From Papaver somniferum (lineage: Eukaryota; Streptophyta; Magnoliopsida; Ranunculales; Papaveraceae): a stretch of DNA of 64,000 nt. Both the position numbers and the translations under genes were made by a program. The notes below the pieces were generated by a model. That model was given only the letters and a program-made list of their open reading frames with translations, was not told where the DNA came from and made no database searches. Position 1 is the first letter of the stretch. Each line of letters starts with the position of its first letter. Positions 12,461 to 22,466 of the stretch are shown in pieces. Where the stretch lies: contig NC_039361.1 in NCBI RefSeq assembly GCF_003573695.1, positions 136,618,777 to 136,682,776 on the forward strand. The letters run 5' to 3'.

Positions 12461-14025
12461 GTATGATCAAAACTTTTCCAATGCAAAAACTATAGCCAAT
12501 AACTCCTTTTCCGTGGTAGAATAGTTGATTTGTGCATCATTAAGGGTCCTCGATGCATAATAGATAACATGGGACAATTTTTCCACTCTTTGACCCAAAA
12601 CGGCTCCAACCGCATAATTACTAGCATCACACATTAATTCAAATGGAAGATTCCAATCCGGTGATTTGATAATTGGCGCACTTGTCAACATTGCCTTCAA
12701 TTTGTCAAAGGCATCCTTGCATTCCTTGTTGAAGTCAAAAGGTACCTTCTTTTGTAATAACTTGCACATCGGCATGGAGATTTTGGAGAAATCCTTGATA
12801 AGCCGCCTATAGAAACCTACATGGCCAAGAAATGAACGGATTTCCCTCACTGAAGTGGGATATTGTAAGTTCCTTATTAAATCTATCTTTGACTTGTCAA
12901 ATTCGAGCCCTCGAGGATGTGACCAAGTACTATGCCATGACTTACCATAAATTGACATTTCTCCCAATTAAGGACAAGGTTTGTGTCTATACATCGTTTA
13001 AGAACTAGTTCAAGGTTATCTAAACAACTATCAAAAGAATTGCCATAAACACTGAAATCATCCATAAATACCTCGATGATGCGCTCCACATAGTCCGAGA
13101 ATATACTTACCATGCATCTTTGGAAAGTAGCCGGTGCATTGCAAATACCAAACGGCATCCGCCTATATGCAAATGTTCCAAACGGACAAGTGAAAGTGGT
13201 CTTCTCTTGGTCCTCCGGTGCAATAAAAATTTGGTTGTATCCCTAATAACCGTCCAAGAAACAATAATGAGAATGCCCCGCTAACCGCTCTAAAATTTGA
13301 TCAATGAAAGGTAAAGGAAAGTGGTCCTTTCGATTTGCGGAATTAAGCTTTCTATAATCAATGCACACTCTCCAACCGGTTTGAACTCTTGTAGGAACAA
13401 GTTCATCGTCTTGATTTCTAACAACCGTAACACCGGACTTCTTTGGTACAACTTGTACCGGACTAACCCATTTGCTATCGGATATTGTGTAGATCACCCC
13501 CACACTTAGGAATTTGAGTATCTCTTTCTTCACAACCTCCATCATGGGAGGATTAAGCCTACATTGAGCATCACGTACCGGCTTCACGTTCTCTTCCATT
13601 ATAATTCTATGCATGCACACGGATGGACTAATGCCTTTGATGTCCGCAATTTTCCACCCAACAGCCGTTTTGTGCTCTTTCAAAATTCTAAGCAAACAGT
13701 CTTCTTGTACCGGTGTGATGTTCTTTACAATAATCACCGGAAGCTCATCTTCATCTCCCAAGATAGCATACTTCAAATGTTCCGGAAGTGGATTCAATTC
13801 TAGCTTAGGCGTCTTCACCATAGATGGTACAAGTAATTCATCATCCATGGGTAAAGAAATATATGAAACATTATCCTTTTTAGCTTCTTGCAATGCCGTC
13901 AAGGCACCACACATCTCCACCAATTCCTTGGAGATTTCAACATCCAAATTAGACAAGCCGTGGACGTCCAATTCAATGCTCCTTTGCAACACCACCTCAA
14001 GTTCGTCTTTTTGACTCAATTCCAC
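12461..14025 (-). pseudogene. Athila-like gypsy reverse transcriptase and RNase H, disabled
   Basis: Minus-strand pol. The N-terminal part (13243-14025) includes WRVCIDYRKLN and HYCFLDGY. The next codon is TAA (about 13241), where the family has Ser. The palm continues at 13158-12890 with MPFGICNAPATFQRCM and the catalytic FMDD motif. A frameshift near 12905 separates it from the thumb and RNase H (SFLGHVGFYRRLI, FELMCDASNYAVGAVLGQR, TTEKELLAIVFALEKF). A TGA at about 12464, where a CGA Arg codon is expected, then breaks the junction with the downstream frame. Catalytic RT aspartates survive, but at least two stops and one frameshift make it dead. Confidence 0.93.
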
Positions 14026-14028
14026 CTT

Positions 14029-15348
14029 TTATTGCGCTAACGAACTAACCACATCAATGGAGTAAGCGGAATGCACATCACTTGGGTAGCGCATGGCTTC
14101 AAATATGTTGAAGTGTATTATCTCCTTATCGAATTCCATAGTAAGTGTACCCTTATCAACGTCAATCTTCGTCTTTGCGGTCTTCATAAATGGCCTCCCA
14201 AAAAGTAAAGAAGTAGATGACTGATTCTCATTTTTGTCCATATCCACCACGAATAAATCAACCGTAAAAATTAGCTAATTCACTTGCACTAGCACGTCTT
14301 CTACAAGTCCCTTAGGATATATGTTAGACTTGTTTGCTAATTGGATAATAACTCTTGTCTCTTTCAAAGGTCCAAGATTTAAGGAGTTATATATATCGGC
14401 CGCTATTACACTTATGGAAGCTCCCAATTCAAGTAAAGCATGTTCAAACCTTTTTGTACCAATAGTAATTGGCCCCGTGAAACCACCGGGATCCGTGCAC
14501 ATTATAGGCATCTTCTTCAGTAGCGTAGCCGACGCACTCTCGCCAACTTTAGTAATTTCATTACCAAGCAACCTATCATTCTTTGTGCATAATTCCTTCA
14601 TGAACTTAGCATACCTTGGCATTGTCTTGATGGCCTCTATGAAAGGGATGTTGATTTCGATCTTCTTGAAGATATCCATGAGTGCCTTGTCTTGAGCTTC
14701 TTTCTTGGACTTAGCAAAGCGACTAGGAAAAGGAGGTGGAGTTGTGAAACTAGGAACCGGTTCCTTGGATTGGTCAGTTGGTGTTGAATTCTCCTTTGGT
14801 GCGACTTCCTCTTTGTCTTTGACTACCTCTTCACTAGCTTCTTCATGATGATGACTTGGACTCTCCACTTGTCTCCCACTTCTTAACGTAATCGCATTAA
14901 CATTTTCTATTGGATTCACAAATGGTTGTGAAGGAAGCTTTGTGGATGCTTGAGATTTCAATAGATGCACATCGGTTTCCAATTGTCCCATTTGGGTTTC
15001 CAAAGCCTTAATGGCCGATTCATTCTTTTGTTGGATTTGTTGTAACATAGAAGCAAGACCTTGCATGCCTTGCATTAACGCATTGAGCTTATCATCACTC
15101 GAAGAATCATACTCCTTGACTTGTTGTGGTTGGAATTTTTGTTTAGGTTGGAAGAGTGATTGTTGGAAACCACCTTGTTGCACATATGGATTAGGTGCCG
15201 CCGCTTTCTTGTTCGCATAACTAAAGTTAGGATGATCCTTCCAACCGGTATTGTAAGTATTGGAGTATGGATCGTACCTTTGCCTTTGATTTGGATATAA
15301 AGCATTTACTTGTTCGATCTCATCATCCGGAATAATTACCGCGGCCAT
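14029..15348 (-). pseudogene. Athila-like gypsy partial gag and protease, disabled
   Basis: On the minus strand it opens close to the 5' LTR with a Gln- and Asn-rich gag C-terminal half (YDPYSNTYNTGWKDHPNFSY at about residues 25-45). A short coiled segment follows (about 110-135), then a Lys/Glu/Pro-rich linker. Protease follows at about residue 300, where the active-site motif D-L/S-G-A appears as ELGAS, replacing the catalytic Asp with Glu. A stop at about 14272 interrupts protease before LLFGRPFMKTAKTKIDV (14029-14250). The Retrotrans_gag capsid domain that should precede this region is absent, so the visible frame is a 5'-truncated gag, not a genuine start. Confidence 0.88.
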
Positions 15349-15370
15349 TCGTTGCTAAAAGGGAGGAGGT
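15349..15370 (-). other. Internal deletion junction of the gypsy element
   Basis: The gag fragment reaches to within about 20 bp of LTR sequence. No primer binding site, leader or gag capsid region lies between, and the LTR copy begins at a point matching about 6695, inside the other LTR. One deletion therefore seems to have removed the LTR's inner end, the primer site and the 5' half of gag. Confidence 0.7.
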
Positions 15371-17723
15371 TTTGGTTTTGAAAAGCAAAAGAAAATAAAC
15401 AAAGCAATTAAAAGTGTATGTTGAAACCAATAAGAAAGATCAGATCAAGAAATCCTTCTTCATTGCAAAACAATTAATCAAGTTATCTTTTTTCCACTTT
15501 TTATTAGTCACAGATTATCACCAACCGTAGGTAAAGCAGCTAGCTCAGTGCTAAACCCTTTAAATCCCTGGTATCACCGGATACGGAAGTTCTCGACTAC
15601 CAGATTCTATTCACCAAACCACCTAGTAGTAGCTCACTCAAGATGTAATTTAGTTAAACACATTAAGATTTATGAATTTATTAGGTTGATATTAGTAGTT
15701 AGACTCTTAGCTCAAGGTCTACTTGATAACGTTGTTTCCACACACAATTGCTCCTCCGCAAGGTCTCGTGTTTGCTACTTGTGTAAAGAGTCAAGAAACG
15801 ATTACTTATCCCCTAACTTTCACTAGCTTTAAATCAATTAAAAAATCAATTTAGTTGGCCACCTAAACAATCTATCAATCAACCATGAATGTATAAACAT
15901 TCCTATTAGTAAAAACAAACGATAATCATGTGAAAAACTTCAAAGTAGATTTAAAAACAAAACTCAAAACATGTTAAGAACTAGGAATTCATCCAAAATC
16001 AATAAGAAAATTATCTACTCATGTTTTTGAAATTCAACAAATAATTAAAGGGAGAATTTTTAAAGTTCACACAAATAATTAAAAGAAGAATTTTGAAAGC
16101 AAGCAAAAACACAAGTGTTGTGTGTGTAGAGAGGTGTGTATAAGTTTTGTAGAGAACTTCTCTATTTATAGGCTTCAATTTCCTAGCAATCCTCTTAGAA
16201 ATAGAATCCCTTTCCCTTTGTAGATCAACTTCCAAATCCAAGTCTTTCTCAAATCTTCCATCTTCTCTTTCCAAATCCAAGCCCAATTCTTAAAACCCAT
16301 GAGTTTAATAAATTATTCACAAATTCTGCTACTTTTGGGTCGCCGGAAAAAGTTCTCGGAATCACCGGAATCCGGCCACAGAACTCCCCGCCGGTCGCTG
16401 GAATCTTCTTCTTTGTTGATGGAATATTCAGTCACCGCACCGTTATAATTAACAGCCAGACCAGTCAAACCGTTAGTCAATTTGGTCAAGGGAAGTAGTC
16501 AGCCATCTTGAGTCAGCTTCTTAGTCAGTCTTACTGAGCTTACTGGATCTTACTCAGCTGAGTCAAGGAATGTCGGTCATGGTCATCACAGCGCTGAGTT
16601 GAATCGTCGGAGAGGAAATTCAGACAGAGTTTCCTCTATTTTCAGGATTAATCCGGCCATAATTTCAGGCCATTTTCTTCTTCCCTGCGACAATCCTACA
16701 CATTCATCTATTGTAACTCAAGCATTAGAATCTTCAGATTATCATTAGCTTTTTAATTCTTGCAACATCTTTGTAATTCAACCACACAACACCACCAATA
16801 CTTCCCTGAGCTTCACGGTGTAACATCGTCGACTCAACTTCTTCACAACCTCTTGTTTTGCAACTCAAACAAGCATCAACCCGTGAGAATCCTCCCTGTT
16901 CTGTCGAACCCATCTCCTTCTTCTTCGAATTGCTCCATTCAAAACCCATCTGCTCTTCTTGATCTACTGAATCTCAACCGCAATATTCATGGCTGTAAAT
17001 TCAATACAATTTTATCACCACCACCATATGGCTCAAACCCATCTCCCGTTTCCTTATTTAACAGCTTGTTCTTCTTCTCGATTCACAAATCCCATCTCAC
17101 CGGAACGCATATGAAACCCGAACTTCAATTTCTACAACAACACCACTATTCTTCCTCCTTCACTGAGATTCAAACAACAACTCTGTGTCTCGATCTTAAA
17201 TTCATCAGTAAACCCTGAACATCATGGATTTCTCCTTTGAATCCACTTCAATTTCATCTCTCAGTTTCTCAATTGGCTGAAAATCATTTCGATTTTCAGA
17301 TCCCCTTTTATTTCTCTCGAACAACAGCTTTTATTTTCTTCTCAATTTCTGTTACAAATGATTGAGAAAGAAGAGATATTTCTCGACTTTAGGGTTAGGT
17401 TGGGTTTGGGTGCTAACGGCCCACAAATATTCTGGATAAGGGATACCCGAATTGGTAACCCCTTAACCTTAGCTTGAATGCATTTAGTCCTCCTCCAAAC
17501 AAAGTTACCCCTTAACCTTGACTGGGCTCTAGATAATGTTCGCCCATGAGATGATAATTTTGTCCTTTTGGCTCAAATAGGGTAATTTCTTCTTCTTTTC
17601 CTCCATGCGACTCCAAAGTACCTAATAACTCAAAAACACTCGTAAAATACATAATTCACACGAAAAGTAACAAAGAAAGCATAACCAATAAATATTAAAT
17701 ATGGTGTAATCTACACCCTATCA
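15371..17723 (-). mobile_element. 5' LTR of Athila-like gypsy element (inner end truncated)
   Basis: Homologous to 6695-9066 along its whole length, ending in the same ACACCCTATCA. It lacks about 120 bp or more of the inner end. It differs from the left LTR by a missing CACAGAATCC-type stretch near 15750 and a rearranged block near 15655, plus many substitutions. Confidence 0.88.
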
Positions 17724-17845
17724 ATTTACCCTCTCAGTTTGACCATCTTTTTGAGGATGATATGCAGAGCTTAAATTCAAGCTTGTACCTAAAGCTTTGA
17801 ATAAGTCACCAAAAGTTACTTGTAAATACATTGTCTCTGACATTG
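17724..17845 (-). pseudogene. Chromovirus integrase fragment
   Basis: On the minus strand it reads LFKALGTSLNLSSAYHPQ then DGQTERVN, the well-conserved stretch around the catalytic Glu of Ty3/gypsy chromovirus integrases. The QTERVN is cut off exactly at the LTR border at 17723. Upstream on the same strand a frameshift leads to an SDRD-like end near 17845. Only about 40 codons remain, and no continuation was found on the far side of the Athila-like element. Confidence 0.8.
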
Positions 17846-18340
17846 TGCTTGGGGCAGACTGGCTCATAACTTTAGGTGATGTACTTTTTAACTTCTCCAA
17901 GTTGTGTATTTCCTTCAAGTACCAAAATAAGAAAATTACACTACATAGTACAATACCAAAATTTTCCTTGTCCATGATGAGCAGTGATGTAGCCAATAAA
18001 TGTTTTGAAACAAACTCTCATGGCTTGGATGGAGTATAAGACCACCAGTACACCCACCTCCACACCTCCTAAAATACTTCCTTTACTTCAAGAGTTTGAT
18101 GATATTTTTGCAGAGCCAACTCAGCTACCTTCTCAAAGGACTTTAGATCACAAAATTCATTTACAAACAAACTCAAGCCCTGTGAATCAAAGAGCTTATA
18201 AATGCCCATATACCCAGCAAGATGTAGTAGAACAGCTTGTCAAGGCGATGCTCACCTCTTGCATCATCTAACCTAGCCATAACCCTTTTGCATCACCAAT
18301 ACTTCTAGTCAAGAAGAAAGACAACACATGGAGCAGATAC
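17846..18340 (+). pseudogene. Chromovirus protease - reverse transcriptase fragment
   Basis: On the plus strand, DIVLGADWLITLGDVLFNF (about 17838-17895) is the C-terminal protease region of a Ty3/gypsy chromovirus. It is followed by the PR-RT linker LLQEFDDIFAEPTQLP and the RT start (SPVNQRAYKCPY, about 18178-18215). A TAA at 18269-18271 interrupts it just before the conserved PFASPILLVKKKDNTW (about 18287-18335). The fragment then stops abruptly at the left edge of the palindrome. It lies head-to-head with the integrase piece, so the original element was rearranged as well as truncated. Confidence 0.85.
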
Positions 18341-18351
18341 CCATCACACGA

Positions 18352-19686
18352 TGAAATGATCCTTGAAGCACTTTCTAACATAACAGATCCCGTTGGAGCA
18401 GATATTGGTTCTATCAACGACTTTATTGAGGTCAGAGAGATATCTATATTCATGTTACTGCTTTCAATTTACATATGTTGCCATTCTTGTGTGCTTCTAG
18501 TAGATTAGTATAAATCATGCATGTTCAAATATTTAGAATAGGAGAAACATTTAAACATTAAGACAAGCACTTTTACTTATATTTCTTACGAACAGAAATT
18601 ATGAATGTTTGCTTGAAATATATTGCAGCAAAGGCATGATGTGCCATCTAACTTTAGGTTGAGCACAAAGTTGAGAAACTTGAAAAGGTGAAGCTCCTTT
18701 CACATGAAACTAAGGTTGGTTTATTTTGAGTATTTGAATTTGCCTTGTGTATATCTTGGATTTTTAAAACTTATACGTCCATGTAGAGTCAGAAACCTGA
18801 AGTGAACGTCTGGCCAAAAAATAAAAAAGGAGTTGAATTTATAAGACAGATCTCTGCATCAATGCTAGATCCTGATGAGTTTATGTTAAACAAATTAAGC
18901 CTCAATATGTATCCTCAAAATACAAGGTCAGGTTTGCACGAGTCAGAGACTCGGAGACATGATTAAGTTATTCAAAACCGTTTTTGCTAGAAATGTCCAA
19001 TCCATAGTGGAAATAACATCTAGCAGTTACCATTCTTACCTCGCCAAATAGTGTAAATAACATCTTGGTTCTCTCTCTTGTAGCTACAGTTCCATTCGAT
19101 TCTTCGTGTATGCGGTAGGGATTCACTTGCAACATCTTCATTAGGGGTGTGTGTTTATGCAACGGCTTGTTTGACTAACATCTGATTCTAACTTATTTGA
19201 GAAAGATAGTTTTTGTTTGGAAGAATTAGTAAATTTCAGTAAAAGAGTTTGTGAAATATCAACATATAACCATATGAACAGACCACTTCTCAGTTTTTCC
19301 AGCAAAGATTTAAGTTGTTACTTCTTTTACATGGGAATATTATCATTGAAGTAGAAGACCCGAATTTAATTACAGGAATAAAAGGTTAACCTGGGCTTAT
19401 TTTTTCTATTTTGATTTTTCTTCCTATGTGGTGATGTGCAGGTCCAAAATTACTACAAGATCAAAACGCCACATTTGGAACAAAAGCACATACCCAAAAA
19501 CCAAAAGATAGACGAACAACGCAATCACACAACTCTAAGTTTTTTGCCTCCACATTGTTTACGGGCCAAAAAATTGCTGAGTTTGAAAACAAGCCATTTT
19601 TGGTGCATGAGGCAGTTAAGGAAGCAGAGAGGGTAGAAGTGATGGCCGAACAGTCGGCATGTATGAAACTGGTTTTTGAAGATACA
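18352..19686 (+). pseudogene. TRB / single-Myb-histone (telomere repeat-binding factor) gene fragment
   Basis: Plant TRB proteins carry an N-terminal Myb, a central linker-histone H1/H5 globular domain and a C-terminal coiled coil, and bind telomeric and promoter repeats. Here the Myb part is missing. The first exon piece reads MILEALSNITDPVGADIGSI and ends at FIE. A 198-bp GT-AG intron (18431-18628) follows, then QRHDVPSNFR continuing the H1 domain, though 6 bp are lost here relative to the antisense copies. A later exon (19442-19686) opens with VQNYYKIKTP after an AG acceptor. It shifts frame and continues as a Glu/Ala-rich helix (KIAEFENKPF, HEAVKEAERVEVMAEQ), ending at a GTAAGA donor. Retained introns show DNA-level copying. 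Frameshifts and lost exons make it a pseudogene. Family assignment is from H1 and coiled-coil similarity. Confidence 0.7.
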
Positions 19687-20365
19687 CTGGAACAATGTAA
19701 GATATACACTTCTCTCTATCTCTCTCTCAATTTGAGCATTCATATTTTTGAATTTGAGCATACATCATGGATTTTTGAAGGAAGGGCTTGGGTATGCAGC
19801 ATTTGTACATTTGTATATTAAGGCTTCTTAATAAATTTGTAATCCTTTTTGAAAGTTATTTCCAGAGTTGAAAGCGATAATATGATTAATGCTCTGAGAG
19901 GGCAAAACGGGTATGTTATTTTTCTAAATTGTTGTAAATGGATTTAGGATTATACAACAAGGCGTTTTTGTTTTTTTGCAAGGAGTGATAATCTAAATGC
20001 AACCTCGTCTTAAACCTGCTACCCACCTAGTTATTACTATTTGATACTCGCACTATAACCTAGGAAATTGTCCCTAACTACTGGCAGCATGGTTAATCTG
20101 GACATGTAACTGAACTTGTAGGTTTTTAACGAATTTTTGTATTACAGAAATTAATTTGTATTAATAAATCCAAAAACAAGAAACCCGTTGTCAATTCAAG
20201 AAATGAAATAAAAAATTTATCTGAATTCCCATCCCCATATAACCTAGAAACCTATTATAGATGAGGGCTTTTATGGATTCAACTATCCTAAATATGGACG
20301 AGGGACTATCCTAAATATTAATCAAAAATACAAAAACACCTTTGACAGCCAAAATAATTATCAAA
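19687..20365 (+). other. Downstream intron / 3' region of the TRB fragment
   Basis: Non-coding, pyrimidine-rich start (CTCTCTCTATCTCTCTCTC), then AT-rich. I cannot place the join between host-gene sequence and copia 3' sequence more precisely than about 19900-20560. Confidence 0.4.
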
Positions 20366-20515
20366 CCTAAATCTAATTAAATCAGCCAAAAAAAGGAAAC
20401 TCGTATCTTCTTCTTCCTCTCTTCTTCTCCTCCTAAATCTAATTAAATCAACCAAAATAAGGAAACTCGTCTCTTCTTCTTCCTCTCTTCTTCTTCTCCT
20501 CCTCCTTTTCTTCGT
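20366..20515. repeat. Tandem duplicated pyrimidine-rich block
   Basis: The text CCTAAATCTAATTAAATCA followed by AGGAAACTCGT and a run of CTTCTTC occurs twice in succession. The reverse-complement copies near 25265-25400 and 46785-46915 vary in the number of GAA/GAG steps, typical of replication slippage. Confidence 0.75.
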
Positions 20516-20806
20516 TTTTTTTTCCTTCAACGATAATTAATCGTCATTTCTCAGACAATAATAACTCTAATTCGGTAAGAATCTAAAACCCAACCTTTTT
20601 TCGTCAAAACATTTTGATTATAGCTACGGATCTTCAACAACTATGATGCTGAGTTGAACACGCTCATAATCACTGGAGTACTTAGAAGTGACGAAGATTT
20701 CGAATAATATTGAAGAACCAAGGAAATCAAGCATTTGGATGAGAATCCACAAAGTTTATTTATTTTGTAATCCATATGTATTAATAGTTTTGTAACTAAA
20801 ATTGAC

Positions 20807-20818
20807 AAAGGGGGAGAT
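20807..20818 (+). other. Polypurine tract of SIRE-like copia element
   Basis: AAAGGGGGAGAT sits directly before the LTR start TGTTAGAGCA. This PPT-LTR arrangement is characteristic of SIRE/Maximus-type Ty1/copia elements. The mirror copies are at 24953-24964 and 46478-46490. Confidence 0.85.
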
Positions 20819-21613
20819 TGTTAGAGCACTTCTCGGTCGAACTCTCAAGCGCTGCTATCTCAAGATTATTTGTCAAGTTTAGTTTCCAAAACTATAAGTC
20901 TTGATTTCTAGTCTACTTATAGCTAAGTCTCAGATTAGGATAGAATGTGTAGTTGAGGTTCAGATTTCACGGCGTTCATCGATTGAAGACGAAGAAATAC
21001 TAAGAGGAGCTTGTGGAACTTCATCAACAAAAGGTATGTGGAGACTTGAACTCATCTGTCACTCAAAAGTCTATTTCTACTCTATCTCCTATTTGAGACA
21101 AAAGTCGTATAGCTATATAGACTTCAATTATACACATTTGATATTTCGAGCTGAGTTTAACTCATTTACATATTTCTCGAAATATGAGTTGGTAAGCTTT
21201 CGCTTTAACCAAGTTCATCTTATATTCTTGACGAAAGATAATGTGAAAATATCCTGGTAACATCTTATATGATTTGTGTGAGACAGTCATTTGGTGTAGA
21301 CTCGGAATGTTTCGTATTGATCATTTGATCACTTGAAAATTGCTTTGAAGCTAATAGTTTGTGTGAGACAGCTACTGTCGTTTTCTAAGAATGTCGCAAT
21401 GTTTGAAATGAGAGTTTAGAACGATTAAACATTAATTGGATACAGCACAGAATGCGTACTTGTATGCTAACTGTTGCAAGTTACTCCAAGTCCGGGAACC
21501 ATAGTATGCATACCCACATGCCTACTGGTTTAATAGTTGAAGTCTGGAAACCTAGTATGCATACCCGTATGCGTACCGACGTATCAGTTCAAGTCCGGGA
21601 ATTCAACTGAGTT
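20819..21613 (+). mobile_element. Truncated 3' LTR of SIRE-like copia element
   Basis: Starts TGTTAGAGCA after the polypurine tract and matches the first 0.8 kb of the 2.5-kb LTR on the opposite strand at 22467-24952. It contains paired GTATGC/GTACGC palindromic motifs and CAAGTCCGGGA repeats. At about 21613 it joins antisense gag of an unrelated copia element. Confidence 0.85.
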
Positions 21614-21762
21614 TTCCCTTTCAAAGTTTTCACCAAACCTTGTTGTATTAAAACAACTCTCATCTTTAGCCTCCATAGATTAAAATCATTCCTTCCATCA
21701 AACTTCTCAATATCATATTTTGTCGCCATTGTAGATCGCTTCTACTCGGAGCTCTGATACCA
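21614..21762 (-). pseudogene. Copia gag N-terminus and primer binding site (second copia family)
   Basis: On the minus strand, TTGGTATCAGAGC (rc of 21751-21762 plus edge) is a classic initiator-Met tRNA primer site a few bases inside an LTR end. It is followed by an ATG at 21727-21729 opening MATKYDIEKFDGRNDF and LWRLKMRVVLIQQGL, the start of a Tnt1/Tork-type copia gag. The frame is cut after about 38 codons at the junction with SIRE LTR sequence. The primer-site sequence is complementary to a tRNA and is not a tRNA gene. Copies recur at 40551-40700 and 43127-43276. Confidence 0.88.
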
Positions 21763-21765
21763 ATT

Positions 21766-22152
21766 TGTTATAATCAATGGCTCAAGCTAGCACAATCAAT
21801 CAATATATGAAAATGTAAATGAAATCAATCAAGTTAAGAACACAAATAACACAAGGATTTATAGTAGTTCGATCAAGATGATCTACATCCATTTGCGAAG
21901 ACAAGGAAGTGATTCCACTATGATGATCAAACAAGTTTACAAGGGTTTCTCCCAAATCCGCTCTAAAGAACATAGCCTCCTTTGTGCCTCACACTCTTTC
22001 AAGAATAACATTAGTTTCTCTCTCTATTATAAACCCTAGACCCCTTTTATATTTGACCTAGGTTATAAAAGAGACTAAATAGACTATTGGGCTAAGACAA
22101 GAGAACATGCCCAAGCAGATTTATTAAGACCATACTCAAGGCATACATAACA
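21766..22152 (-). mobile_element. 387-bp copia 5' LTR
   Basis: Bounded by TGTTAT...ATAACA inverted ends and placed correctly next to the primer site and gag start. No partner 3' LTR is present, so the element is reduced to its 5' end. Contains a TATA-like CTTTTATATTTG reversed within it (about 22040). Confidence 0.85.
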
Positions 22153-22466
22153 GAAACAATAAAAATGCCAGTCGAGACTCTTCACTTGTTAAAGTAGTAA
22201 CGCAACAGATGACTTGGGTGCCGTGCAACGAGGGCATCAAGTAGTTGAACCCTTGTCTAAATTACATGGTCCATATCATTATAGTACTACTACAACAACT
22301 ATTAATGTTTTATCAAGGGAGAGACAACAGTAACAATTACGATACCGGATGTATTAAGGCAGCAGAGCGTATGATCATGACCAGCAAGCTGCGCTTATCA
22401 TATTTTTGCCAGAGCTACAACCATCAATCCCACTATTTCAGTGTTGAGAATACCGTTGGATGTCAG
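22153..22466. other. 314-bp spacer between two LTRs, unrecognised
   Basis: Not similar to either LTR and with no convincing protein. It may be older host or repeat sequence into which both copia elements inserted. The corresponding segment in unit 3 is 43666-43982. Confidence 0.4.

Larger units (their letters stand above)
18352..21613. repeat. Left arm of 9.1-kb imperfect palindrome
   Basis: The reverse complement of this segment recurs at 24160-27478. Both arms run, outside to inside, through the TRB gene fragment, an AT-rich region with a pyrimidine-rich repeat, a polypurine tract and the first 0.8 kb of a SIRE-like LTR. Identity is high by eye but not perfect: the right arm carries a 47-bp tandem duplication near 26896-26990, and this arm lacks 6 bp inside the H1-domain exon. 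Confidence 0.9.

Noticed and set aside
13613..14014. Plus-strand open frame of 133 codons opposite the RT
   Set aside because: Antisense shadow of the gypsy pol. The minus strand carries clear RT motifs.
20318..20530. Arg/Glu-rich minus-strand open frame
   Set aside because: Translation of a CTT/CTC slippage tract, not a gene.
20901..21260. 119-codon open frame repeated on the opposite strand at 46036-46395 and in part at 24513-24737
   Set aside because: Lies wholly inside SIRE-like LTR sequence, has no domain, and its repetition is explained by the palindrome and tandem duplication.
21751..21762. tRNA-like sequence
   Set aside because: Only the primer binding site complementary to the 3' end of initiator tRNA is present. 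There is no cloverleaf.
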